NCBI GenBank assembly: GCA_025200525.1
Contig: CM045761.1
Coordinates: 39,006,190 to 39,070,189 of the forward strand
Length of the DNA stretch: 64,000 nucleotides
Source of the DNA: Camellia lanceoleosa
Taxonomy: Eukaryota; Streptophyta; Magnoliopsida; Ericales; Theaceae
Direction of reading: 5' to 3'
Below are positions 11,572-24,079 of this stretch, piece by piece. The translations under genes were made by a program, and so were the position numbers. Position 1 is the first letter of the stretch. The number at the start of each line of letters is the position of its first letter. The notes below the pieces were generated by a model. The model did no database searches. It was not told the DNA's origin and saw only the letters and a program-made list of their open reading frames with translations.

Positions 11572-13328
11572 AAATAAAGGAAATATCATTTTGCCGCCGA
11601 AACTATCACGCGTTTTTCAATTTGACCCACATACTTCGATTAATTTCAATTTAGGACTTGAACTTTCAACAAATTGATCAATTTAACCCATGCCGTCACA
11701 TTCTGTCTACAATTAGACGAGATGTGCTGACGTGGCACCAAAGTTCATTTGGAATTTCATTTTACCTCCCAAATTATACCTTAAAAATCAATTTGTCCCC
11801 CAAATATAAAATATTAAATTTAAATATTTAATAAATAATTTTTTATCTTAATAATGAAAAAATTAAATTTTAAATAATATATACTTTGCAAAAATATATA
11901 TATATATATAAATTCTCATTTTGAATTATTTTGAGACTATGAAACATGGATTATTCGACAAACATGTTACACCCATACCGAGTGCTAACCGACGTATGAT
12001 ATTTCTACATACGTACCGAGTACACAAAATATGTAGTCAAATTTTTATTTCTTAATTTTTGGCCTACCCAGACATATCTAATATATATTCAAGTCGTGTT
12101 GTACCTCAGTCGAAAATATTCATTGTGTTTGGTTTCTGTTTTCTAAACTCATTTTTTTGAAAATTTTGGAGTTTTTGGTTGGTTATTTTGAAAACCAGAC
12201 AAAGTTTTTTAAAAACTAACATGAGAGTATTTTTTGATATGACAAATTTTTAATTTTTTTTTTCCGATTGTCTCTCTCCTTAAATTGAAGGGAAACTTGA
12301 GTTTGCAACAATGCATTTTTTTGAAAACCAAACAAAGATTCTTTTTTAAAATAGAGTTTTCAAATCACTTTTTGAAAAAATAATTCAAAAAAATGGAACC
12401 AAACATTATGATTTTTCTTCTACTACAAAGATAAAATTCTTTTTACTACAAAAATAATTCTTTTTCATTTTTAGTTTTGTGCTTAACATGGTTTTAAAAT
12501 TAAGTTATGGTTTGTAAGTTATTTAATATAATAATATTTAATTTTATCTTATACCTATGGCTTTGGCATTAAATGTCAATTGTATGTTGAATTTAACAAA
12601 TTAAACCATTTAACCAATTTTTGTATTATTTCAAATTAAAAATAAATATTTTTTTTACAAACGTATTAAACCATACCTGTACTCGTACCCTATTGTTTTT
12701 AAGATTTTACCATGTCAATATACTCATATCGTACTAATATCAATACTTACACCCATACTTGTGCTTCATAGGTCTCAAATTATCTCGAGTTGATTCAAGA
12801 GAAACTTATTGAGCCGCGCGCAATTGTAATTATTTTATTACCCAAATTAATTTCAGTAGTTTTGATCGACTAATAGTAATTTCAAAATTAAGTGGGAAAA
12901 AATTTTCAGAATTTAGTAAGTAATCGATATGGGTACAACATATTTGTCAAAGTATCCATGCTTCATAATCTCAAGATAATTCTAAATGAAGACTTTTATA
13001 TTTTTTTATTATTTTTTTTGCAAAGTATATGTTATTTAAAATTTAATTTTTTCATTATTGAGATAAAAAATATTTATTAAATATTTAAATTTTATTTTTT
13101 TATATTTGGGTGGTAAATTAATTTTTAAGGCATAGTTTGGGAGATAAATTACTCTAAATGAACTTTGGTGTCACATTAGCACATTCTATCAAATTATAGA
13201 CGGAATGTAATAGCATGGGTTAAATTGGTCAATTTGTTGAAAGTTCATATACTAAATTGCAATAAATCGAAGTATAGGATCAAATTGAAAAACGCATGAT
13301 AATTTAGGAGGTAAAATGATATTTTCTC
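11572..13328. mobile_element. Mutator-like element with long inverted repeats
   Basis: Arms of about 330-420 bp pair with each other. The left arm, starting near 11579 (AAATATCATTTTGCCGCC), matches the reverse complement of the right arm ending near 13326 (GGAGGTAAAATGATATTTTC). The match continues through CGCGTTTTTCAATTTGA, a GTGCTGACGTGGCACC-like segment and AAGTTCATTTGGA, and resumes inward around 11930-11995 and 12900-12975. ATAAAAATA flanks both sides (11563-11571 and 13329-13337), a candidate 9-bp target duplication, although the flanks are AT-rich. No transposase was seen. Arm length, arm style and duplication size suggest a non-autonomous Mutator-like element. Confidence 0.75.
12120..12415. 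mobile_element. Inner inverted-repeat MITE candidate
   Basis: GTGTTTGGTTTCTGTTTTC at the left and GGAACCAAACATTATG at the right form imperfect ends. The interior has GAAAACCAGAC / GAAAACCAAAC and TTTTTTGAAAA repeats in both orientations. It lies inside the larger inverted-repeat element and appears nested in it. Confidence 0.5.
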
Positions 13329-13337
13329 ATAAAAATA

Positions 13338-13599
13338 ATAAGTATTTTTTTATTTTTTATAAAAAAAATTTAAAAAATTATGAAAACCAAACCAAACAAA
13401 ATTGTGAAGATTAGAAATTTTCTGTGCTATTATGAGAGTTTTTTTTATTTTTTTATTTTTTCTACACTCTTTGTTGGGCTCAAGGCTTGTTTGAAAAAGT
13501 AGCTTTTTAGCTAAAAACAAAAAAGTTAAAAGTCAAAAATTGAACTCTAAAAAGTAAAGAATGATGTGGATTGACAGAAGCTATCACTCATCAGTGTAA
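13338..13599. other. Intergenic, no gene seen
   Basis: AT-rich spacer between the two Mutator-like elements. No frame or repeat beyond A/T tracts. Confidence 0.6.
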
Positions 13600-13811
13600 A
13601 AAGATCAAGAGCAAACTTTATTTATATTCCTATATTTTTATATCATTTTTAATAACACCCCAGACTTTTAGTATTTTTAATTTTACCTCCATACTATGTA
13701 AATTACTATCAATTTCACCCATCAATTTCACCTATGTCGTCTATTTCCATCAAGGAAATAGACGAAATGGGTGACGTGGCCCCTTATACGTTTGGATGGA
13801 GGCAAAATTAA

Positions 13812-14187
13812 GGCTCTGTTTGGTTTGCCTCTCACACCATGATTCTACTCTCACATTCCAACCCTCTGTTTAATTAGAATTTTCAAAATATGATTCGTCT
13901 GCCCCGACATCCTTCTGGATAATTTTTTTTGACTGTTTGGTAATGAGTTATAAGTTTTTGAATTAAGTTTCGAAAACTCTTTTCAAAACTTATAATCAAA
14001 CAAATTTTCTTATTTCGAAATTCATTTCAAAAATTCACAACTCAATTCAAAATTCAATTCAAAATTCTTTTCAACTAACATAACCAAACAAATTTTCTCT
14101 TTTCAAATCATAGTTCCAAAACTCACAAACTCAAAATATAATTCCACACTAAAATCATAATTCTAAAACTAAACCAAACGCTACCTA
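13812..14187. mobile_element. Nested MITE candidate
   Basis: Ends AGGCTCTGTTTGGTTTG and CTAAACCAAACGCTACCT are near-inverted. The interior is rich in TTCAAAA/TTTTGAA words in both orientations. It sits just inside the left arm of the Mutator-like element, so it inserted into it or was captured with it. Confidence 0.5.
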
Positions 14188-14887
14188 AGACTTTCTTGCC
14201 AAAACCTAACATTCCCTTGTATTCCCTTTAACCTACAAAAACATAGATCGATGTAAAAAATAAAAAATAAAATAAAATAAAAATCAAAAATCAAAAATCA
14301 ATTAAATCAGTGGGAAAGAAAAAATGAGAAAAAATCGAAACTCAAGAAATCAAGGGAGATTAAACGCAAGTGGTGTGGACAAGATGTTTTGCTCAATTAT
14401 TTGTCCAAATTTACTATCTATTCAAAAAATTTAATTATCTGTTTATTTTTTTTCCTCATCTGTTCAAATATCTGACCAAATTTGATTATTTGTTGTAATT
14501 TATTTCTTCATCATCATCGTCATGAACATCATCAACAACAACAATCAACTAAAAAAAAAAAAAAACTGATCTGAGATCTCTACAGATCCAGATTTATTTG
14601 TGTGTTTGTGTTGTGTGTGTATGTTGTGTTACTGTGTACAATACAAATACAATGAGAATGAGAAGAAGGCTGTGAAGGTAGAACAAAGGGAATGTAGACC
14701 TCACACACTTAAGTGGCATTTCCTCAAACAACTTGTAGGCATTCAAACCCTACCACCTCTGTTGCTGCAACATTTCTCACTGTTACCATATCACTCTAGG
14801 GTTCAAAATACATAAAACTATATATATATATATCAAATCCTTGATGAGAGAGATAGAACCCTAGAGTAATTCCTCTCATAAAATCAA

Positions 14888-15050
14888 TCAACAGCACAAC
14901 CGCCGTGTCGGCAACGTCCAAGAAGACAACATCGCCTTCACTTGCGACGACGATGTGGCTGAGGCCAATATTGTAGGGGATGATGATCTAGACCAACAGG
15001 AGGTGACGGAGGATATCGGCGGTGACCCTAGATCTAGAGTTTTCAGATGA
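14888..15050 (+). other. Open GC-richer segment inside the MULE
   Basis: A plus-strand frame without its own ATG stays open to a TGA near 15050 and is rich in acidic residues (CDDDVAEANIVGDDDLDQQE). Its composition differs from the AT-rich surroundings. I do not recognise the protein. It may be part of a captured host exon. The minus-strand frame of about 100 codons here is Ser/Leu-rich and looks like a shadow. Confidence 0.35.
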
Positions 15051-15533
15051 GATCTAGAGAGAGAAAGTAAATATGGAGTAAGAGTGGGTAGTGAGACACG
15101 ATTGGAGCTGATCCAACAACTGAGACACGATCGAAGTTGAGAAATCGGCGGTCCACCACACGCTGCAGGAGGACGATAGAGTAGTCTGGTCATGTGTATT
15201 TGTTTAGGATCGAAGCAGTGGAGAGAAGACAGAAAGATGATGAGAGAGAAAGAGCGAGAGAACTTCTGAAATCGGAAGTAGGGTTTTCAATTTACTCTCA
15301 AAATTCCAAAATTGATTGTGCTGAGCCAAACCATTGTATATTCCCTCCATCCAAAAATATAGAGGGCTACGTCATTCATTGCGTGCACTTCCTTAACAGA
15401 AATAGACGGCAAGGTGAAATTGATAATAATTTATATAACATGGGGATAAAATTAAAAATACTAAAAGTTTGGGAGTGTAATTGAAAATCATGTAAAAGTG
15501 TAGAGGTATAAATGAAATTTGCTCAAAGATCAA

Positions 15534-16431
15534 TATAATCTCAGTTTTGTAAAAACAACAATACATTTCTTAATTTTTTACGAGAGCAAAATGGGAAATG
15601 AAGACAAACAAATAAATCATACCCATCAATAAATCATGTTGTTGCATCACATTTTTCTTTAAAAAAGTGAACAATAATTGTGATTTTGAAAATAATTCAT
15701 TCATTTTCTTTAAAAAAATAAATATAATAAAATTATGTAATTGTAATTATCGAATTAATTTAATTAATTATTTTTGAGTTAATTATTTAAAAGTCGTATT
15801 TAAAAATGTTAGGTAGCTTAGGTCCTATTTAAGATTTTTTGAATCAATAAGTCCTATTTAGTAAAACTAAGAATCTTATCAGTTTTTATCAATTTTTAAA
15901 ACTAAGAAAATTATCAATTTTGCATAGTTATATTTCAGATAATTGTTTCACTAACTGATGAAAAAAAAAAACAGAGTGAGATTGAATGTTTTTGCCCTTC
16001 TACTTATTAGTTTGCTTCAACTATCCAATAAAACCGAGAATATTAACAGTTTTTTCCAGTTTAAAATTGAGAACATTATCAGTTTTTTCATTTTTAATTT
16101 TTTTTTTCCAGTTTTGCCCATCAATGTTCTATCATCATGTATAGATACAAAATTTCTAATTTTGTACAAAAAAATAATTCAAACTTTTCAAAAAAAAAAA
16201 AAGTCTTTTTTTTTTTTTTTTTGCACATAATTTTTTTTACTTTTTCAATTTGAAAGTTAATGTTTTAAAGTTTTGAAAATCAAAATAAATGTCAAATCAT
16301 TATGTTCTTTCATTGATAATCATAAATAATAAACAATTATTGTTTGAAGGGCAATTGTAACTATTAAAAATTTAATGGGACTTAAAAGTCCAAAAAATCT
16401 CAATTAGAACTTAATGGAGTGTATGTTCATA
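15534..16431. other. Intergenic with weak inverted repeat
   Basis: AT-rich. TAGGTCCTATTTAAGATTTT near 15819 and the reverse complement of a segment near 16377-16412 (AGTTCTAATTGAGATTTTTT) form an imperfect 36-bp inverted pair, possibly the ends of a 0.6-kb decayed MITE. No coding sequence was recognised. Confidence 0.4.
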
Positions 16432-17163
16432 TAAATTGTAACGCCCTCAAAATAAACCCAAAAATCATGCATTCGCGACATCCATAAACATAAGAGAAAT
16501 AAACATATTTATATTCATCAGAGTATTTAATCTAAAAATATTACATGTTGACAACAAAAATAAATGCCCCACGGGCTTACAACTTTCCAAGCTAACACTT
16601 GGTTACAAAAAAAAAGAAAAAAGAGTACTAACTCTACACAAAATAAGTCATTGGCTTGATATACATGTAATACACCAAAAATAAATAAAAGAGTCTTCAA
16701 CTCCCACAACCATCCAAGCTATGATCTCGGAGGCGGCATAATACCTGAACTTGAAAATGATGTCCCATATATGGTGAGCCAAAGCCCAGTAAAGATATGC
16801 TAAACATAATATGAGCAATAACTAAAACATTAGTATTTGATAAATGCTTAACTCACATAAATCAATTGTTAACTCATTTCAATTAAATGACAAATGTGTC
16901 CATATTTCATTCCATTTCCTATTCGATTTCTCAATTCATAACTATGGCTCAAAACTTGGCCAAACAATTTAAATGAGATTTCATCTCATATCAACAATAC
17001 TTCCATTTCAATTGAGATAACAACTCAAATTAAACACTTCATACTCCACAATAGATACACATAATTGCTGTATCAATCTCAAATAAAACATTTCCGTACT
17101 TCATATATGATACACAGATTTGCTGTATCAATACTTCAATAGATACACATAATTGCTGTATCG

Positions 17164-17263
17164 ATGGAGTCCATCCCTTATCTCCTCCCAAACAATATCC
17201 GGTTTAGGAGTCCATCCCCTATCTTCCCCTAAACCGTGGAGTACATCTCCTATCTCCTCTCAC
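17164..17263 (-). repeat. Triplicated LTR motif
   Basis: Three diverged copies of a 20-bp motif reading GGAGATAAGGGATGGACTCC on the minus strand, separated by AACCGGAT-type spacers. Each copy begins GGAG and ends CTCC or near it, so single copies can fold. The same triplet occurs in the Gypsy-A right LTR (24802-24900) and in the Gypsy-B and Gypsy-C LTRs. Confidence 0.8.
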
Positions 17264-18105
17264 ACAATACAATGTATATAAACACATATCATATACATAA
17301 TCAATCAATACATAAATTTGATGTATTATTCCAACCGTCATATTCGATGACATATTCAATTGATTAGTTTTAGTTTGCCTAATCATCATGCATTGTCTAC
17401 AACAATTAAGACTATCCTCCACCGATAGCCCAAAGTAATTATTTCTAAACAAATAATAAATGCCTCAACAGATATATATAATTTCAACATTTTCAAAGTG
17501 AGCGATTAATAAATCCAACTCCACCATTTTATTTCATAATGAGCCAATTTCATTATTCCGAACCTAATTTCATATTTCCATAATAATTGTCATTAATTAC
17601 ACTAATGACCCAAATATACCCAAACATGGCATTTTCCCCTTTTTCTCAATATTGACCCAAAGGTCCAAATATTACCAACAACATCAATAACCTCCTTTTT
17701 AGACCCAAAACACATGAGTTTGAATCAAAAGAACAAAACTCTACTTTCCAATATAACACATTACAAACCCTAACTTCCCAAACTAAACCATTTATACAAA
17801 AAAACTCAACATTTAGGTTAAAGATCATGAAGATGAGTAGGAATCCCTACCTTAAATTCGGAGCTCAAAGGGAGAAAATGAAGAATTTCGAGATGCTCCA
17901 AATCCCAAGATTTCCGGATCAAAATGAAGCCCACACCAAGATCAACACTTTTTACAAAGGCCCAAAGGTGGGAGATCACTAGGGCTAGATGATTTCTTAG
18001 AGAGAATGTGAGGTTTTAGAGAGAGAAGCTCTCCAATGGAGGTTTTGAAAAAGTAAGAGAGAGAAAGGAAATCAAAAAGTGATCCAAAAAGTCAAAACTC
18101 GGACT

Positions 18106-18115
18106 GATATAAAAA
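18106..18115 (-). promoter_or_regulatory. TATA-like box in Gypsy-A 3' LTR
   Basis: The minus strand reads GATTTTTATATCAG immediately downstream of the CTCGAG array. The equivalent in the 5' LTR is ACTTTTATATCAG at about 25746-25758. The position between the palindrome array and the likely transcribed part of the LTR fits a core promoter. Confidence 0.55.
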
Positions 18116-18118
18116 TCG

Positions 18119-18425
18119 CCCCGCTCGAGCGTCAGACACAAACTCTCGCTCGAGCGTGAAAAACGCCGCTCGAGTATCGATTGCACAACTGAAGAAGTTT
18201 TGTAGGCGATGGTCCCCGCTTGAGCGTCAATTCCCCGCTCGAGTGGAGGAACAAAAACAAAGGGTTACGCTCGAGCGTCAAAACTCCCGCTCGAGCGTAC
18301 GAAGACCTGTAGAGAAAAATATTGGGAGATGAAAATTCACGCTCGACTATCAAAACGCCCGCTCAAGTGGAAAAGCAACAACAAAGGGCCCGCTCGAGCG
18401 TCAAAAGCCCCGCTCGAGCATGGAG
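18119..18425. repeat. CTCGAG palindrome array (Gypsy-A 3' LTR)
   Basis: About 11 copies of CGCTCGAGCG or one-base variants (CGCTTGAGCG, CGCTCAAGTG, CGCTCGAGTA), each followed by TC, TG or a spacer and placed roughly every 20-40 bp. The copies are far more conserved than the spacers. The partner array in the other LTR is at 25763-26033. Confidence 0.9.
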
Positions 18426-18608
18426 GCCAAATTCTGGGCATTAACTTTTGGTTTCAAAGCACAACCAACCTGTTTCACACCTGCCCAACACAATACCATA
18501 CTCAAATACAAAGAGTAAAGGATGTAAATGAGAATGAGACAACAACACATCAACGGAACCGAGTTCGGAATACAATAAATAAAGAGAGAGAAAACCGGGA
18601 TCGCTATA

Positions 18609-18622
18609 ACCTCCCCCCTTAA
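18609..18622 (-). other. Gypsy-A polypurine tract
   Basis: The minus strand reads TTAAGGGGGGAGGT directly before the LTR start TATAGCG. The same tract precedes the Gypsy-C 3' LTR at 62808-62821. Confidence 0.88.
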
Positions 18623-19023
18623 AAAATTTCGTCCCCGAAATTAAGTACAAGTTTTCAAAAATACGTTTTTCTCAATTCTCAACAGTATTACAACTCAACA
18701 TTCATCAACTTGACCCAATACCGGTCATCCCATCTCTTTTCAAGAGGCAAATCACTATATATAACTCAATATGCATTATAAGCATGCTTTCCCTTGAAAT
18801 TTACCAATTTCAACACATATTTCACAATTGTATATCATATTCAATGTTCATGATATATTTCCATTTCTACCATACATTCAACATATGCAATGTTACATTA
18901 AACTACCATTTTAAGGCAAGTTTCAAAATACTTTCATAAATCAAAACATATACAATGTTTTACAACTCAAGACATATTTAATGCTTTTAAAGTTCATCAA
19001 TATTACAAAATCCCAATACATGG

Positions 19024-22000
19024 TTAAACATTTACAAACAAATCCGGATATTTCTCACGGACATCCACCTCACGTTCCCAAGTGGCTTCTTCCACTCCGT
19101 GATGTTTCCACAAAACTTTTACCAAGGGAATGGTCTTGCCTCGCAAGACTTGATCCCGCCTATCCAAGACCTGAACCGGTCTCTCCTCATACGAGATATC
19201 ATCGTCAACCTCCAAATCGGTCCAATCCAGCATATGGGATAGATCCGGCTCATACTTCCAAAGCATACTAACATGAAACACGTCATGTTCCCCGGACAAC
19301 TGCGGCAGTAAAGCTAAACGATAGGCAACCTCACCAATCCTCTCAAGGATTTCAAAAGGACCAATAAACCGAGGGGACAACTTCCCACTCTTCCCAAACC
19401 TCATCAAACCTCGCCTAGGTGATATTTTTAGAAAAATATGATCACCCGTCTCAAATGCTAAAGGCCTCCTCCTACAGTCGGCATAACTCTTTTGGCGACT
19501 CTGGGCTGTAACAAGCCTCCTACGGATAAGCTCAACTTTCTCCGTCATTTCCCTCACCAACTCCGGGCCTAACAATGGTGCATCACCCATCTCGACCCAA
19601 CACACTAGAGACCTACAAGGTCGGCCATACAAGGCCTCAAATGGTGCCATACTGATACTCGATTGGAAACTGTTGTTGTAGGCAAACTCCACCAAGGGCA
19701 AGTGTCTCTCCCACGTCCCACTAAAGTCAAGGACATAACCTCGAAGCATATCCTCAAGGATCTGAATAGTACGCTCGGACTGGCCGTCAGTCTGAGGATG
19801 ATAAGCCGTGCTAAAGGTCAATCTAGTACCCAAAGCACTCTGCAAGCTCTGCCATAACCTAGCAGTAAAACGAGGATCTCTATCAGAGACGATCGATACT
19901 GAGACTCCGTGCAACCTTACTATGTCCCGAATATACAAGTCGGCAAGATGATCTACCGAATCTCTCACGCGTATAGGGATAAAGTGCGCCGACTTAGTCA
20001 ACCGGTCTACAACCACCCAAATAGCATCACTACCCCGCTGAGTCCTAGGAAGACCTACAACGAAGTCCATAGTGACATGCTCCCACTTCCACTCGGCAAT
20101 AGGCAAGGGTTGTAACAAACCCGCTGGCCTCTGATGCTCGGCCTTCACTTGCTGACAAGTAAGGCCCTTCGATATGAAAACTGCCATAACTCTCTTCATA
20201 CCACCCCGCCACTAAAATTGACGACCCAAATCACGATATATCTTGTGCTTCCCGGATGCACTGCAAGGCGTGAATGGTAAAACTCTCAAAGTACCTCCTC
20301 TTGGCAAGACTCCAACACAAACAAGCGGTCTCGGTATCTCACACTCAGGTCGGGATACACAGACAAACCCTTCTCAGCCTTCCCACTGGAAATCTTCTCT
20401 CGAAGGGATTCGATCTCAAGGTCATCTCTCTGTGTCTCTAACACTCGATTCACAAGTGTAGGCTGTGCAACAACAGAAAACAAGGCCGCAGCCTCAACGA
20501 ATTTGCCCAGAAGCAAATCAAACTCCCCAAGTGCACCCAACATCTCCCATTCTCGGATGGCTATACAAGCTGCATCACTAATGGATTTCCTACTAAGGGC
20601 ATCGGCCACAACATTGGCCTTTCCCGAGTGATAGTGCAACTCAAAGTCATAATCCTCTATGAACTCCATCCACCTCCTCTGCCTCAAATTCAAGTCTCTT
20701 TGTGTAAACAGGTACTTCAAACTCTTATGATCCGAGAATACCTCGAATCTCTCACCATAAAGGTAGTGCCCCCAAATCTTCAAGGCAAAGATCACAGCTG
20801 CTAATTCTAGGTCATGAGTAGGGTAATTCCTCTCGTGTATTTTTAACTGACGTGAGCCATAGGCTACCACTTTCCCCTCTTGCATCAACACACAACCCAA
20901 ACCCTCTCGTGAGGCATCACAATAAACCGCATAACCCAAACTTCTCTCTGGAATAATCAAAACCGGAGCGGTGGTCAATATGACCTTCAACTCTTGGAAT
21001 GACTTTTCGCAAGTCTCACTCCACACAAATTTGACCCCTTTCCATGTCAATCTAGTCAATGGCGAAGCTAGCCTGGAGAAATCTTTCACAAACCGGCGGT
21101 AATACCCAGCTAATCCCAAAAAATTGCGGATCTCAAAAACACTCTTAGGCTGTGCCCAATCCTGCACTGCCTCTATCTTGGATGTATCAACAAACACTCC
21201 TTCCCCAGAAACGACATGGCCTAAGAACTTGACTTCTCCTAGCCAGAACTCACACTTCCCAAACTTGGCATACAGCCTATGGGCTCTAAGCAACTCAAGC
21301 ACCACTCTCAAGTGTTCCTTGTGCTCCTCCTCTGAAGCTGAGTAAATCAGAATGTCGTCCACAAAAACGACTACAAAACGATCTAAGAATTCCCGGAATA
21401 TTCGGTTCATCAAATCCATAAACACTACCGGTACATTGGTGAGCCCAAATGGGATCACCAGGAACTCATAATGGCTATACCGCGTATGGAATGCCGTCTT
21501 CGGAATATCCTCCTCCATGACCCTTAACTAATGGTAACTTGGTCTCAAGTCTATTTTAGAGAAACAACAGGACCCCTTCAACTGGTCGAACAGATCATCT
21601 ATACGAGGCATAGGGTATTTGTTCTTAACCGTAGCCCGATTCAATTTCCGGTAGTCAATACAAAGTCTCAAGGCACCATCTTTCTTTTTAGCAAAGAGGG
21701 CTGGTGCTCCCCATGGCGAAACACTAGGGCGAATGAAGCCTTTATCCAGTAACTCCTGGAGTTGAATCTTCAACTCACTCAACTCGGCTGGGGCAAAACG
21801 GTAAGGTGCCATAGAAATCGGCGCTGTGCCAGGCACTAAATCAATGGAGAACTCTATCTCTCAATGAGGTGGCAAACTAACAAGATCCTCAGGAAAGACG
21901 TCCGAGTACTCACCAACCACTCTCGGCAACTCAACCTCAGTCTCATCACACTCACTACTCATAAGGCTAGCGAGAAGACCACTAAGTTCACTCCGCCCTC

Positions 22001-22447
22001 GCGGATCATACACCGGTGGCAAAACACTACCAACCCAATCCCCCAAGAAATGGAAACAATCCCGCTCAAGGTACATACTGTGACCCTCTAGCGGTAACAA
22101 TTAATAACAGCCCGATATGACAATAGCCAGTCCATACCCAAAATAACATCAAAACCCGATATAGCCATAACTACAAATGAAAAGGGAAGTCGGCGGTCGG
22201 CGACCTCTATATCGCACCCTCTACACCCTTGTTTCAAAATCAATTCACCCCCAATAGGTGATACTACACAAATAGGAGATGTTAACAATGCCAACTCCAA
22301 ACCCAAAACATATGCAAATGCAGCAGATATAAAAGAATGGGATGCACCCGTATCAATCAACACATTGGCAACCGAGTTACAAAACAAAAAGGTACCTCTC
22401 ACAACAGATGGAGTCGGTACTAGATCCTGCGCAGTAACAGCATACAC
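19024..22447 (-). pseudogene. Gypsy-A pol remnant (PR-RT-RH-INT-chromo)
   Basis: Protease DTGASHSF near 22345. RT has [20 protein letters not shown] near 21670 and FVDDILIYS near 21360. RNase H starts at [11 protein letters not shown]. Integrase zinc motif reads GLTCQQ where CLTC is expected. The integrase core keeps D, D and E (TMDFV, VSDRDPRF, TDGQSERT), followed by GRPCRSLVCW and a chromo-like end (KVLWKHHGVEEATWE). Stops fall near 22085 (CAG to TAG), 21525 (CAG to TAG) and 20283, with frameshifts near 22060 and between 20286 and 20199. The gene order RT-RH-INT plus the tail places it with chromoviruses, most like the Tekay/Del group by my reading. Confidence 0.93.
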
Positions 22448-22452
22448 ACGCC

Positions 22453-23693
22453 CTATAGGCCCCTGATCTACCTATTCACCTCTAGGAGCAAAAAGCATTG
22501 CCTGATTTGGGACGACGAAGCTCTTGATTGGGCCTCAAGGCTGGCGACCGATTTGGGTGAAAAATCTACCTCTGCCCAAATGCACCAGAAGTGCCACTCA
22601 ACTGCGGGCAAAACCTCTTCAGGTGCCCTACCTGACCACACTAGTAACAAGAGAGTGGCTGGCCTCTGCCCTGACTCTGGCTCTGAGGTCGAGCCGAAGA
22701 TGAAGCTGCTCTCTGCCCTCCACGCTTCTGCGGGCAAGCTGGAGACTTGTGGCCCAGCTGACCACATTTGTAACAAGTCATGTCTCACTGACTATCTCTC
22801 CCAGGGCCTGCACTCGGCACTGGAAAGGTAGATCTAGTAAAACCACCCTGAGACTGCTGAGGGTTAGAACCCCTCTGTCTCTTGCCATCACTCTGGCCAT
22901 CCTAACTCCTCTTGGAGCCCCTCTGTCTCTCCTCCTCCTCCTGCATCATAATCTCCATATGGGCTGCCGTATCTACCAGGCGCCCATAAACCCAAGTCAT
23001 AGAACCCCCAACTCTCATCTTGAGGCCATGCCTTAACTTCTTCTCAAACTCCAGACAATGGCATTCTTCAGACGCCACAAGCTCAGGTGCAAACCTGGAT
23101 AGACTGGTAAATACGGCCTCAAACTCGGCCACTGATAAACTCAGCTGCTTGAGCTGACAAAACTGGTCTCTCAGTTTCTCCCTGGCAACTGGAGATAGAA
23201 ACTTCTTCTGGAATGCATCTACAAAAGCCTCCCACGTGCCACCAATGCGACCCCTTATGTACTTCCACCACTGACCCGCATCCCCCTTAAGCTGGAAAGA
23301 TGCCAAGGTCACCTTCAAAGCCCTGTCTTCGATGCCAAGCATCTCAAATGTCTTCGTCATCTATTCGAGCCATTCATCAGCTTTCAGTGGCTCGTTCGGA
23401 TTCCCCAAAAACTCGTCCGAGTTAGATCGGAAGAACTCCCTCTTCAAAAAGGAAGGCCCTGCATCAACAACCTGCGCCTAAACTTGATTCTCAGCTCTGA
23501 GAATGCCCATGGATTCCCTCAAGGCTCCTACTATCTTGCGGGCTAAGGCACCCATTGCCTGTTGACCCGCTGGCTCGGCCACGTTGGCCTGACCAACACC
23601 CTCCTGCTATGCCGGAATATCATCTGGTAAAGCCATCTCCTGCCTACCATGCCTACCACGTCTACCTCCACGTCCTCGTACTCGTCCTGATAT
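22453..23693 (-). pseudogene. Gypsy-A gag remnant
   Basis: Capsid-region text TFEMLGIEDRALKVTLASFQ and GDAGQWWKYI near 23300 is the retrotransposon gag domain. A degraded knuckle region lies near 22600-22780. The start that matches Gypsy-B and Gypsy-C (ATG TCA GGA CGA) reads ATA TCA GGA CGA here, so the initiator is lost. Several frame changes break the 3' half. Confidence 0.88.
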
Positions 23694-24070
23694 CCTAATA
23701 AAGGTAACGAAGAACATTAGCACATTCATAAATGTGCCGAAGCTAAAACACTCGCGTCCTAATGCATGGACAATTGTAATTCACTCCACGTAAGCACATA
23801 ATCACATAAGCACTTACGAATTTCATTTCCAGATAATGATAGTCCCGAGGCGTTACTAGAGTTCCGGTTAGAAACAGCATTGATCAAGTGCTTTTCCAAC
23901 AAGACTCACAGAAACCCAAGGATCCAATCAACATCCGAGAAACTAAATCTCATACCCAATTAGTCACATAAACATGTCATCACATAAGCACATAACATTA
24001 CACATAAGTGTCTAACAAGCGAGACAAACCCATTGTGATACTAATCACTTCCCACGTACCCAAAGTATTC

Positions 24071-24079
24071 ATACCAAGT
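24071..24079 (-). other. Gypsy-A damaged primer-binding site
   Basis: The minus strand reads ACTTGGTAT and then jumps to GAATAC. Gypsy-B and Gypsy-C continue TGGTATCAGAGCGTACC here. About 17 bp carrying CAGAGCGTACCGGGTT is missing, leaving only half of the tRNA-Met match. Confidence 0.85.

Larger units (their letters stand above)
13609..15524. mobile_element. Mutator-like element with 9-bp target duplication
   Basis: A 1,916-bp unit bounded by GAGCAAACTTTATTTAT at the left and its partner ending AAATGAAATTTGCTC at the right. The inverted arms (13609-13806 and 15333-15524) are about 200 bp and share long words such as CTTTTAGTATTTTTAATTTTA, read in segments. The perfect 9-bp duplication AAAGATCAA lies at 13600-13608 and 15525-15533, the hallmark of Mutator insertion. 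No transposase is encoded. The interior holds a smaller MITE-like unit (13812-14187) and a GC-richer, partly open segment (14888-15050), so it may be a gene-fragment-carrying (Pack-MULE-type) element. Confidence 0.93.
16437..18608 (-). repeat. Gypsy-A 3' LTR
   Basis: A 2,172-bp LTR that aligns line by line with 24080-26218 with a few substitutions per line. It contains the CTCGAG palindrome array at 18119-18425, a TATA-like stretch, a GATACA...TGTATC array at 17047-17163 and a triplicated GGAGATAGGGGATG motif at 17164-17263. Confidence 0.96.

Noticed and set aside
14888..15193. A 101-codon minus-strand frame
   Set aside because: Ser/Leu-rich and antisense to a more plausible acidic plus-strand frame; no homology recognised.
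15958..16230. A 90-codon plus-strand frame
   Set aside because: Phe/Ile/Asn/Lys-rich translation of AT-rich DNA with long A and T tracts; no domain.
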